A DNA stretch of 6,182 bases from Actinomycetota bacterium (GCA_030839005.1 JAUZEM010000103.1:1-6182); one strand, 5' to 3'; counted from the first letter of the stretch, positions 1 to 6,182 are shown. Notes: generated by a model not told the origin, from the letters alone. Program-made: numbers and translations.

Positions 1-386
1 CGAAGTCACTCGGCAACCTCGTGTTCGTCGACGAGCTCTTGAAGACCGCCGATCCGCGCGCGATCCGGCTCGCGCTCATGCGGCACCACTAACGCCCCGG
101 CTTCGCGTGGTTCCACACCGATATCGAATAGGGGTCCGCCCTGCTGCGGCGCTTGCTGGCCGCGGCCGCGCTGCCCTCCGGTCCTGACCCGCGCCTCTTC
201 GCACGACGCGTACGCGACGCGATCGACGACGATCTCGACTCGCCGCGTGCGCTCGAAGCGCTCGACGACCTTGCGAGCGCGGTCCTGTCGGGCGGCGACG
301 ATCCGAATGCACGCATCGTGCTGTGTGAGCTCGGGCAGCTCCTCGGCGTCGACCTCGAGCGACCGATCTCCAACGGGACGGGCTGA
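1..386 (+). pseudogene. mshC: MshC-like cysteine:glucosaminyl-inositol ligase, 3' part, interrupted by two in-frame stops
   Basis: Reading from base 3, the frame opens with KSLGNLVFVDELL, the end of a class I KMSKS loop, and continues with an AIRLALMRHH segment. MshC joins cysteine to glucosaminyl-inositol in mycothiol synthesis; it is related to CysRS but lacks the long C-terminal anticodon-binding part. About 127 codons follow the KMSKS loop, which fits MshC better than CysRS (near 190), and 'GNLVFV' is also MshC-like. The frame is broken by TAA at 90-92, where the family has Tyr of the 'HYR' motif, and by TAG at 129-131. After both stops the same frame continues with family-like sequence (DDDLDSPRALEALDDLA) to TGA at 384-386. 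No indel is needed, so two point changes explain the damage. It may be a recent pseudogene, a truncated protein ending at His before base 90, or a sequence error. The 5' end is outside the window. CysS is the alternative name. Confidence 0.72.
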
Positions 387-443
387 TCTCGCGGTCGCCC
401 GGCGCGTCCGTCAAAAGCGCGCGGAAGCGAAACCCGGCGTTGG

Positions 444-449
444 TAGCCT
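444..449 (+). promoter_or_regulatory. Possible -10 element (TAGCCT) upstream of thrS
   Basis: The 111-base gap between the mshC-like frame and thrS contains TAGCCT within GGTAGCCT. It matches the TAnnnT pattern common in actinobacterial housekeeping promoters. No convincing -35 hexamer lies 16-19 bases upstream, so this is only a candidate. Nothing resembling a T-box leader or an attenuator hairpin fits in the gap, and I see no strong terminator for the upstream gene. Confidence 0.22.
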
Positions 450-497
450 CGATCTGTTCTGCATCTCGCGGATACCGAAGCCGACGATAGAGACAGC

Positions 498-2507
498 ATG
501 AGCCAGCAGATCACGGTCGAGCTCCCGGACGGAACGAGTCGGGAATACGTGTCGGGAACGACGCCGGCCGAAGTCGCGGCATCGATCGGCACGCGGCTCG
601 CGCAGGCCGCGGTCGCGGCCAAGGCCGACGGCGAGTGGATCGACCTGGCGCGACCGCTCGATCACGACGTCGCGCTCCAGATCGTCGTGCCCGCATCCGA
701 CGAGGGTCGCGAGGTCCTGCGACACTCGACCGCGCACGTGATGGCGGAAGCGGTCACGCGGTTGTTCCCGGGGGCGAAGGTCGCAATCGGTCCGGCGATC
801 GCCGACGGCTTCTACTACGACTTCGACCTCCCCGACGGCCGGACGTTCAGCGACGACGACCTCGCGCGCATCGAAGACGAGATGCGCGCGATCGTGAAGG
901 CCGACCAACGTTTCGAGCGTTCCGAGCTCACCTACGACGACGCCCTTGCCCTGTTCGCCGACCAGCCGTACAAGCGGGAGATCATCGAGAAGGTGCGTAG
1001 CGGTGCGGCCGACGCCGAGGACGCGGGCGAGGCCGGGGGTGACGGCGCCGCGGTGTCGGTGTATCGCAACGTCGTCGATGGCGATGTCGCCTTCGTCGAC
1101 CTTTGTCGAGGTCCGCACGTGCCGTCGACCGGGAAGCTCGGTGCGTTCAAGCTTCTGAAGGTCGCGGGCGCGTACTGGCGCGGCAACGAGAAAGGCCCGA
1201 TGCTGCAACGCATCTACGGCACCGCGTGGGAGTCGAAGGCTGCGCTCGCCGAACATCTGCACCGGCTGGAGGAAGCCGAGCGACGCGACCATCGCAGGCT
1301 CGGCGTCGAGCTCGACCTTTTCTCGTTCCCCGAAGAGATCGGCTCGGGGCTCGCGGTGTTCCATCCGAAGGGTGCGCTCGTGCGGCGCATCATGGAGGAG
1401 TACTCGCGCCAACGGCACGAGGCGTCGGACTACCAATTCGTGAACTCGCCGCACATCACGAAGGAAGGGCTGTTCCAGACATCGGGCCATCTCGACTGGT
1501 TCGCCGACAGCATGTTCCCACCCATGCACCTGGACGAGGGTGGCCAGGACGGCGCCGGCACCACCTACTACCTGAAGCCGATGAACTGCCCGTTCCACAT
1601 CTTGATCTTCAAGCACCGCACGCGTTCGTACCGCGAGCTGCCGCAGCGCTTCTTCGAGTTCGGCACGGTGTACCGCTACGAGAAATCGGGCGTCGTGCAC
1701 GGCCTCACGCGAGTGCGCGGTCTCACCCAGGACGACGCGCACATCTTCTGCACGAAGGAGCAGATGGCCGGCGAGCTCTCGTCGCTGCTCGACTTCGTGC
1801 TCGACGTGCTGCGCGACTACGGCCTCGACGACTTCTACCTCGAGCTCTCGACCAAGCCGCCCGGCAAGGCGGCGGGGACCGACGAGGAGTGGGACGAAGC
1901 CACCGAGGCCTTGCGCGACGCCGCGCAGGGCAAAGGGCTCGCGCTCGTGCTCGACGTTGGCGGCGGCGCGTTCTACGGACCGAAGATCAGCGTGCAGGCC
2001 AAGGACGCGATCGGCCGCACTTGGCAGATGTCGACGATCCAGCTCGATTTCCAGATGCCGCAACGCTTCGACATGCAGTACGTGGGCGCCGACAACGAAC
2101 GCCACCGACCCGTGATGATCCATCGCGCCCTCTTCGGTTCGGTCGAGCGCTTTTTCGCCGTGCTCGTCGAGCACTACGCGGGCGCGTTCCCGGCGTGGCT
2201 CGCGCCCGTGCAGGTGACGGTGTTGCCGGTCAGCGATCGCCACGATCCGTACGGCTTCCGCATCGTCGACCGCCTCGTTGCCGAGGGCTTTCGGGCGGAG
2301 ATGGTCGACGGCTCGTCGGGTCAGCTCGGCTCGCGTATCCGGCGGGCCAAGACCGAGAAGGTCCCGTACATCCTCGTCGTGGGCGACTCCGACGTCGACA
2401 ACGGAACCGTCGGCGTGAACGCGCGGGGGAGCAATGATCCCGAACGCGACGTGCACGTCGACGCGTTCGTGGAACGGCTCGCGGCCGAAGTGCTCGAGCA
2501 CCGGTAG
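498..2507 (+). CDS. thrS: Threonyl-tRNA synthetase (ThrRS)
   Basis: This cytoplasmic class II enzyme charges tRNA-Thr with threonine and edits mischarged Ser-tRNA-Thr. The 669-residue product carries the full bacterial set of domains. An N-terminal TGS domain spans about residues 3-65. The editing domain shows HSTAH (H76, H80) and CRGPH (C203, H207), the usual metal/active-site pairs. The class II catalytic core covers about 265-560, with the motif 2 region FEFGTVYRYE and motif 3 near IHRALFGSVERF. The zinc ligands that read threonine are C364 (MNCPFH), H415 (DDAHIFC) and H542 (MIHRAL), equivalent to E. coli C334/H385/H511. The anticodon-binding domain runs from about 570 to the end. A small acidic, Gly/Ala-rich insert sits at about 168-185 in the editing domain, which I believe is common in actinobacterial ThrRS. 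The ATG at 498 begins a natural TGS start; its ribosome site is weak. It is followed closely by the HIT gene. Confidence 0.98.
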   Translation: MSQQITVELPDGTSREYVSGTTPAEVAASIGTRLAQAAVAAKADGEWIDLARPLDHDVALQIVVPASDEGREVLRHSTAHVMAEAVTRLFPGAKVAIGPAIADGFYYDFDLPDGRTFSDDDLARIEDEMRAIVKADQRFERSELTYDDALALFADQPYKREIIEKVRSGAADAEDAGEAGGDGAAVSVYRNVVDGDVAFVDLCRGPHVPSTGKLGAFKLLKVAGAYWRGNEKGPMLQRIYGTAWESKAALAEHLHRLEEAERRDHRRLGVELDLFSFPEEIGSGLAVFHPKGALVRRIMEEYSRQRHEASDYQFVNSPHITKEGLFQTSGHLDWFADSMFPPMHLDEGGQDGAGTTYYLKPMNCPFHILIFKHRTRSYRELPQRFFEFGTVYRYEKSGVVHGLTRVRGLTQDDAHIFCTKEQMAGELSSLLDFVLDVLRDYGLDDFYLELSTKPPGKAAGTDEEWDEATEALRDAAQGKGLALVLDVGGGAFYGPKISVQAKDAIGRTWQMSTIQLDFQMPQRFDMQYVGADNERHRPVMIHRALFGSVERFFAVLVEHYAGAFPAWLAPVQVTVLPVSDRHDPYGFRIVDRLVAEGFRAEMVDGSSGQLGSRIRRAKTEKVPYILVVGDSDVDNGTVGVNARGSNDPERDVHVDAFVERLAAEVLEHR

Positions 2508-2513
2508 CGCGGG

Positions 2514-3011
2514 GTGAGTCTCGATCGGTTGTGGGCCGACTGGCGGTCGGCCTACGTGTCCGGGAGCGATTCCGAACGCGGCGATGGTGGCTGCGTCATG
2601 TGCGATCTCGTCAACGCGACCGACGACGCCGACGCGCTCGTGCTCGAGCGCACCTCGGAGACGATCACGGTGATGAACCTGTATCCGTACGGATCAGGGC
2701 ACCTGATGGTCGCGCCCGTCCGCCACGCGGCCGCGTTCGACCACCTCTCCGACGCGGAGAACATCGCGATCGCACGGGCCCAGGTGCGGGCGTTGCGCGC
2801 GATCCGTGCCGCGTACGAGCCCGACGGCCTGAACGTCGGCGCCAACCTCGGTCGGGCCGCGGGCGCGGGGATTCCCGGCCACCTCCACGTCCACGTGCTG
2901 CCGCGCTGGAGCGGCGATACCAACTTCATGACGTCGGTGGCCGAAGCGCGCGTGCTCCCGGAGAGTCTGCGCACCGGATACGACAAGCTGAAATCCGTGT
3001 GGCCCGGGTAA
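2514..3011 (+). CDS. HIT-family protein, diadenosine tetraphosphate (Ap4A) phosphorylase/hydrolase type
   Basis: The 165-residue product is a histidine-triad nucleotide enzyme. The triad is H123-L-H125-V-H127 in GHLHVHVLPRW, with H125 the expected catalytic residue that forms the nucleotidyl-His intermediate. Other family marks are C27-V-M-C30 (a possible zinc pair), NLYPYGSGHLMVAP near residues 55-68, and NVGANLGRAAGAGIP just before the triad. The 'GAGI..H.H.H..PRW.GD.NF' pattern matches the actinobacterial group that includes M. tuberculosis Rv2613c, an Ap4A phosphorylase; assignment to phosphorolysis rather than hydrolysis is inferred. The GTG start, six bases after the thrS stop, gives an N-terminus (SLDRLWADWRSAYV) typical of the family. 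ThrRS and other synthetases make Ap4A as a side product, so co-transcription with thrS is sensible. The thrS-HIT order is widespread in Actinobacteria. Confidence 0.93.
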   Translation: MSLDRLWADWRSAYVSGSDSERGDGGCVMCDLVNATDDADALVLERTSETITVMNLYPYGSGHLMVAPVRHAAAFDHLSDAENIAIARAQVRALRAIRAAYEPDGLNVGANLGRAAGAGIPGHLHVHVLPRWSGDTNFMTSVAEARVLPESLRTGYDKLKSVWPG

Positions 3012-3022
3012 CGTCCCGCGAC

Positions 3023-3502
3023 GTGACCGACGACGAGCCCGGCGGCGACGAGCTACCCGAAGATCTCGACGTCACCGCGTACGTCGGCCCGTACGTCTTT
3101 CCCGACATCAAGCGGCGCCGCATCGCGGGCGCGATCTACGCGGTGGTCGGCGCGAGCGCCGGCTGGGCAGCGCTCGCGAGCGACAATCGCGGCCTCCTGT
3201 TCGGTGCGATCCTCCTCGTGCTCATCGCGGCCTACCACTTCGTCGCCGGTTGGCCGTTGCGGATCGACCAGACCGAAGCGCTTGCGGTCGCGAGCCGCAC
3301 GGTCGGCTTCCCGGTCGGGCACGCGTCGGCGCAGCTCTCGTGGCGGGGTCTGCGCTCGCGTCCGGCGTGGCGCATCCTCGTGTACAGCGCGGACGAACCC
3401 CCAAGTGTGCGAGGTCTGGTGGAGCTCGACGCCGTCGACGGTCACGTTCTCGGCGAGTACACGGAGCACAATCCGGAGGACTGGACGCACTACCCCCGTT
3501 AG
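3023..3502 (+). CDS. Small two-helix membrane protein of unknown function with PepSY-like C-terminal domain
   Basis: I do not recognise a named gene. The 159-residue product has an acidic N-terminus (1-28), a basic KRRR stop at 30-33, two likely membrane helices (about 34-53 and 57-77) and a C-terminal soluble part (78-159). The soluble part has a PepSY-like pattern: an 'ALAVASRTVGFPVG' helix, then strands 'WRILVYSA' and 'GLVELDAVDGHVLGEY', where PepSY domains have a value strand and a D-x-x-(T/D)-G-x-V/I-L ending. That resemblance is weak and by eye. GTG 3023 is chosen as start because the protein then begins MTDDEPGGDEL and does not overlap the HIT gene; an in-frame GTG at 2999 would add eight residues and overlap it. 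Spacing to the HIT stop is 11 bases, so it is probably in the thrS-HIT transcript. Both the reading frame and codon use look genuine. Confidence 0.82.
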   Translation: MTDDEPGGDELPEDLDVTAYVGPYVFPDIKRRRIAGAIYAVVGASAGWAALASDNRGLLFGAILLVLIAAYHFVAGWPLRIDQTEALAVASRTVGFPVGHASAQLSWRGLRSRPAWRILVYSADEPPSVRGLVELDAVDGHVLGEYTEHNPEDWTHYPR

Positions 3503-3534
3503 GGTTCCCCGCCGGATCGGGACGCGGGAATCCC
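3502..3534 (+). terminator. Possible imperfect hairpin after the thrS-HIT-membrane gene block
   Basis: Starting at the last base of the membrane-protein stop codon, GGGTTCCC (3502-3509) can pair with GGGAATCCC (3526-3534) as eight base pairs with one bulged T (3531), around a 16-base loop. There is no T-run after it. It could end the housekeeping transcript, but the stem is modest for such GC-rich DNA. The rest of the gap to 3652 shows no other structure or promoter I would defend. Confidence 0.3.
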
Positions 3535-3652
3535 ACGCGCTGAGCAAACTCGAGTGTCGGCTCGCGCACATACGCGACGTGGCGCCGCGCACGGAAGTGA
3601 TCTCCATGCTCCTTCACGATCGATGAGACCGGAGCACCGGCTACTCGAACCT

Positions 3653-3656
3653 GGAG
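3653..3656 (+). promoter_or_regulatory. Ribosome binding site of the HExxE secreted protein gene
   Basis: GGAG lies six bases before the ATG at 3663, a good Shine-Dalgarno match and distance. It supports this start over alternatives further in, and the resulting protein begins with a proper signal peptide. Confidence 0.7.
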
Positions 3657-3662
3657 CACATC

Positions 3663-4799
3663 ATGCGATTCCCCAAGCACATCACCGTTCTGAGCATCGG
3701 GCTGGTCGGACTTCTCACGGTCCCGGCGCTCACCCTGACGCATCCTTCCGCCCGCGGGCGTACGACTGCCGGTGGCGCAGAGAAGACCGTTTCGGACGGG
3801 GTTCGTCCCACGGCCTCGGGACAGGACAACCGGTCGGACCCCGCGGCCCACGGCGCCCCAACCGGGCGACCGGACCGGTCACGTCACGACGCGCTGGACC
3901 CGAAGGCCGCCGACAAGGGCGCAGGGCCCGAGGCGCGCCGCACACCGACGCTTCCGTCCCGGCGGCCGCTCGCGGAGCGGTTCGGCGAAAACGAAGAGGC
4001 CGAGGGTGCTGCGTCGAGCGCGAGCATGGCGAGCTACATCAAATACTCCCCCGGATGGACCCAGACCTCGCCGAAGATCTACGTGCTCTTCTGGGGTGAC
4101 TGGACCGCGACGGGCGACCCGTACAGCGTGGCCAACTACCTGACGCGCTTCTACCAGGGCGTCGGCGGCAGCGGCTGGAACAACATTCAGACCCAGTACG
4201 GCTACAACTGCGGGAGCGGAGCGATCGGATGCGCCAACGGTGTTCGCATCCAGAACAACACGAATCAGTTCAAGGGCTACGCGTACGACAACAGCTACCT
4301 ACCCGCGCGGCCCACGATCGCCCAGATGGAGGCAGAAGCCCAGAAAGCTGCCAACTACTGGGGTGACCGGTCCGTGAACGCGCAGTACGTGATCGCCCTG
4401 TCCAAGGGTCACCGGGACCAGAAGAGCATCGACCGGGGCTGGTGCGCTTGGCACAACTACACGTGGTCGTCGGGCTCCCCGATCTCGTTCACGAGCATGC
4501 CGTACCTTCCCGACATGGGGACCACGTGCGGTGCCAACAAGGTGAACGCCGGCGCGGCCGGTCTGCTCGACGGGGTGAGCATCCTCGCCGGTCACGAGTA
4601 CGCAGAGTCGGAAACAGACCCGTTCATGAACACGTGGATGGACCCGGACCTCAACGAAAACTCGGACAAGTGCCTGCAGTGGCAGTACTCGGGATACTTC
4701 CGGAACGCGGCCTTCACCTCGGGAACATTCGCGGTGCAGCCGAACTGGAGCAACTATCACCTCCAGACCACGGGGAACGGCTGCCAGTTCTGGGGCTGA
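3663..4799 (+). CDS. Secreted protein with disordered linker and HExxE-TDP domain (predicted metal-binding, distantly EXORDIUM-like)
   Basis: The 378-residue product has a signal peptide (MRFPKH, hydrophobic stretch about 7-26, possible cleavage near THPSA at 30). A low-complexity linker rich in Arg, Pro, Gly, Ala, Thr and Asp spans about 31-120. A globular domain runs from about 122 to the end. Visible marks in it are PKIYVLFWGDW (137-147), a Tyr/Asn/Gly-rich middle part, WCAWH (C261), and GHEYAESETDP with H311, E312 and E315, followed by WMDPDLNENSDKC to C337. From memory, 'HE-x-A-E-x-x-TDP ... D-x-C' recurs in bacterial exported proteins of unknown function, and the layout recalls plant EXORDIUM/phosphate-induced proteins (PF04674); I could not test this. 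Six cysteines (183, 190, 261, 289, 337, 374) would allow three disulfides outside the cell. HExxE is not the classic HExxH zinc protease motif, so protease activity is unproven. A strong ribosome site and its own terminator suggest a single-gene unit. Confidence 0.9.
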   Translation: MRFPKHITVLSIGLVGLLTVPALTLTHPSARGRTTAGGAEKTVSDGVRPTASGQDNRSDPAAHGAPTGRPDRSRHDALDPKAADKGAGPEARRTPTLPSRRPLAERFGENEEAEGAASSASMASYIKYSPGWTQTSPKIYVLFWGDWTATGDPYSVANYLTRFYQGVGGSGWNNIQTQYGYNCGSGAIGCANGVRIQNNTNQFKGYAYDNSYLPARPTIAQMEAEAQKAANYWGDRSVNAQYVIALSKGHRDQKSIDRGWCAWHNYTWSSGSPISFTSMPYLPDMGTTCGANKVNAGAAGLLDGVSILAGHEYAESETDPFMNTWMDPDLNENSDKCLQWQYSGYFRNAAFTSGTFAVQPNWSNYHLQTTGNGCQFWG

Positions 4800-4817
4800 C
4801 CTCCTGCCCCAACCGAC

Positions 4818-4848
4818 GCGGGCCCGGCGACGCGATCGCCGGGCCCGC
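4818..4848 (+). terminator. Strong GC-rich hairpin terminator after the HExxE protein gene
   Basis: A perfect 13-bp inverted repeat (left arm 4818-4830, right arm 4836-4848) with a five-base loop begins 18 bases after the stop codon. There is no T-run, which is common for terminators in high-GC actinobacteria. The symmetry means it could also act for transcription from the other strand, but no gene is seen there. Confidence 0.75.
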
Positions 4849-4895
4849 TCGCGTGGTCATGAGGTCCGAGGAGCCAGCCCCCCGCTCGAGGCACA

Positions 4896-4920
4896 CCGCG
4901 AACCACTGCCGCGAACCACT
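4896..4920 (+). repeat. Tandem direct repeat, two copies of a 12-mer with 13-base spacing
   Basis: CCGCGAACCACT occurs at 4896-4907 and exactly again at 4909-4920, separated by a single G. The repeat sits between the terminator and the start of the next gene, ending 89 bases before its ATG. The position is compatible with a regulator site using direct repeats, but it could also be a chance short duplication. Confidence 0.6.
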
Positions 4921-4976
4921 TGTACACGGCACGGACGCGTCTCCCACTCGCCGTGGCGCAGTCGCCCGCGGAAACG

Positions 4977-4982
4977 TATTCT
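4977..4982 (+). promoter_or_regulatory. Possible -10 element (TATTCT) for the DUF4091/GH123-like gene
   Basis: TATTCT fits TAnnnT and four of six positions of TATAAT, and lies 27 bases before the ATG at 5010 in the most AT-rich spot of the gap. The matching -35 region (about 4953-4959) is not recognisable. A promoter is expected in this gap because a strong terminator precedes it. Confidence 0.28.
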
Positions 4983-4995
4983 TCGCGCCGCTGCA

Positions 4996-5004
4996 GGGGG
5001 GAGG
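4996..5004 (+). promoter_or_regulatory. Very strong ribosome binding site of the gene starting at 5010
   Basis: GGGGGGAGG contains a full GGAGG core (5000-5004) five bases before the ATG. It is the best Shine-Dalgarno sequence in the window and fixes the start of a gene that has no stop inside the window. Confidence 0.8.
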
Positions 5005-5009
5005 CCATC

Positions 5010-6182
5010 ATGGTGGGAAGAGACTTTCGTGCGCGGCGTCGCACAAGGATCCGGCGTGCGGCGCTGCTGGTGGCATTGCTCGCAATCGTCGTCGGGTTGT
5101 CACCGACTGCCTCGTCGGCCGCGACGCCGGCATCGGTCGCGGTCTTCGGACCGAACGTGATGGTCCGCATGGGCGACACGGGTCTGCCGGGTTTCGTGTC
5201 CGTCGGTTCGACCGGGCTCACGAAGTCGCTGACGGTAGCGCGCAACGAGTTCGAGTCGTTCCAGATCGCGGTCAAGGGCGGGTCGGCCTTGGCGACGGTC
5301 AACAACGTCGTGGTCAACGGCGCCGGCCTCACCGGACCTAACAGCAACACGATTGCCGCGGGCAACGTCTGGATCGCTCGCGCCGACGACTATCTCACAA
5401 CGACGCCTTCGGACAGCGAGATCTACAGCACGAGCCCGTGCTCGAGCTCCCTGAACTGTCGCATCCCCGACCGGCTCGTCCCGAAAAAGGATCCAATCCT
5501 CGGAGTGACCCGCAACGCGTTCCCGTTCGACGTCGGCGCCAACCAGGTGCGCGTCGTCTGGATCGACGTCTTCGTCCCGACGACGCAAGCGCCGGGAACA
5601 TATTCGGGCAGCCTCAACGTGACGGTCGGATCCACGACGACGGCGGTGAGCCTCGCGGTAAACGTGTTGCGGCTTCGCTTGCCGTCGACGTCGAGTCTCG
5701 CCGGGGCGTACGGGAAGCTCTCGACCACTGCGATTTGCGGTGCGTCGGGAGCCCACGGCAACTGCATGCAGATACCCAACTCGAGTCCACCGAACAATCA
5801 GGACGGAGGTGCGTTCAAGCTGTACGACCGCTACGCCCGCGCCGCCCTCAACGACCGCGTCTCGGTTTACCTTCCGAGTAAATCCGACCAGTTCCAGTTC
5901 GGGAACGCACAGACGGGCTACAACGTGTTCGCGCGACCCCTCCTGAAGGGCACCGCGCCTACGTGCTCTCTCGCCGACGCCGCACCGCGCACCACGAACT
6001 GCGTGTGGCTTCCCGGTGCGCAGCTCACCGGCATGGTCATCGACGATAACAGCGCGGCTGAGGCGGGGGCATGGAAGCAGCGCGCCGTGCAGGACGGCTT
6101 CGTGTCGCGCACGTACTTCGTGTGCGACGAGGTCGGCGGCGGAACCTACCCGGCGTTTCCCCAGGCCTCCGACAACTGGCAG
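5010..6182 (+). CDS. Exported DUF4091/GH123-like protein (putative glycoside hydrolase), N-terminal part, runs off the window end
   Basis: The frame is open for 391 codons from the ATG to the last base, so the C-terminus is missing. The N-terminus is strongly basic (RARRRTRIRR) with a hydrophobic stretch (17-30) and an ASSAAT cleavage site near residue 37-38, typical of an actinobacterial export signal; the arginines do not form a clear Tat motif. Residues about 43-222 look like the beta-sandwich found at the front of DUF4091/GH123-like proteins: TVARNEFESFQIAV (75-88), a 'VWIDVFVP' strand and APGTYSGSLNVTV. LPSTSSLAGAYG (224-235) then marks the entry to the predicted barrel domain, with LYDRYARAALNDRVSVYLP after it. 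Family members are thought to act on glycans, GH123 being N-acetylgalactosaminidases. The expected catalytic acidic pair is not in view, so substrate and activity are unknown. Four or more cysteines fit an extracellular location. Confidence 0.85.
   Translation, partial: MVGRDFRARRRTRIRRAALLVALLAIVVGLSPTASSAATPASVAVFGPNVMVRMGDTGLPGFVSVGSTGLTKSLTVARNEFESFQIAVKGGSALATVNNVVVNGAGLTGPNSNTIAAGNVWIARADDYLTTTPSDSEIYSTSPCSSSLNCRIPDRLVPKKDPILGVTRNAFPFDVGANQVRVVWIDVFVPTTQAPGTYSGSLNVTVGSTTTAVSLAVNVLRLRLPSTSSLAGAYGKLSTTAICGASGAHGNCMQIPNSSPPNNQDGGAFKLYDRYARAALNDRVSVYLPSKSDQFQFGNAQTGYNVFARPLLKGTAPTCSLADAAPRTTNCVWLPGAQLTGMVIDDNSAAEAGAWKQRAVQDGFVSRTYFVCDEVGGGTYPAFPQASDNWQ

Noticed and set aside
90..131. Stop codon recoding (readthrough or altered genetic code) in mshC
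   Set aside because: Two different stop types are involved, no recoding structure is visible, and both TAA and TAG end neighbouring genes at natural C-termini.
153..386. A separate 77-residue protein starting at TTG 153
   Set aside because: It is the in-frame continuation of the mshC-like gene after the two stops, with no ribosome site before the TTG. It is annotated as part of the broken gene.
387..497. A T-box or other threonine-responsive leader before thrS
   Set aside because: The gap is only 111 bases, with no T-box consensus and no terminator/antiterminator pair of stems that I can find.
1103..2437. A 444-codon + strand frame inside thrS
   Set aside because: It is an Arg- and Ala-rich alternative frame fully within thrS with no family motifs; it is a shadow of the codon bias.
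411..2501. A 696-codon open frame on the - strand, antisense to thrS
   Set aside because: It lies almost entirely opposite thrS, whose catalytic and zinc-binding residues are all intact. Long antisense frames are expected in high-GC genes with biased third positions. Its translation shows no recognisable domain and is rich in Arg, Val, His and Glu.
3222..3851. A 209-codon - strand frame over the membrane gene and the gap
   Set aside because: It is antisense to two supported genes, highly Arg/Pro-rich and without a ribosome site or motif.
4442..5341. A 299-codon + strand frame crossing the 3' end of the HExxE gene, the terminator and the start of the next gene
   Set aside because: It crosses a strong terminator and overlaps two well-supported genes in another frame. 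Its translation is low in hydrophobic content and shows no domain.

Overview
The window is high-GC DNA with strongly GC-ending codons, GTG starts, a mycothiol-pathway gene and a thrS-HIT gene order that is familiar from Actinobacteria. I infer an uncultured or little-studied actinobacterium, possibly of the Acidimicrobiia type. The class-level guess rests on general resemblance and was not tested. Every gene I can support is on the + strand.

Positions 1-3502 hold a housekeeping block. It begins with the 3' part of an mshC-like cysteine ligase gene (1-386), whose frame is broken by two stop codons (TAA 90-92, TAG 129-131). A complete threonyl-tRNA synthetase gene, thrS (498-2507), follows. Six bases later comes a HIT-family gene of the Ap4A phosphorylase/hydrolase type (2514-3011). 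Eleven bases after that is a small two-helix membrane protein of unknown function (3023-3502). Tight spacing suggests that thrS, the HIT gene and the membrane gene are co-transcribed. In many actinobacteria the HIT gene is followed by phosphatidylinositol-phosphate synthase and mannosyltransferase genes, which are absent here.

Positions 3503-6182 look like an accessory region coding for exported proteins. The first gene (3663-4799) encodes a secreted protein with a signal peptide, a long disordered linker and a C-terminal domain with an HExxE-TDP motif. It is closed by a perfect 13-bp GC hairpin (4818-4848). After a short regulatory gap with a tandem 13-nt repeat, a second exported protein starts at 5010 and stays open to the window end. 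Its N-terminal beta domain and following segment resemble DUF4091/GH123-like glycoside hydrolases, but the catalytic part lies outside the window.

No RNA genes, CRISPR arrays, insertion sequences or phage genes were seen, and no gene-free stretch exceeds 300 bases. I found no clear evidence of a new multi-gene system. The points most worth checking are the interrupted mshC, the HExxE secreted protein, and the conserved-looking membrane protein beside the HIT gene.
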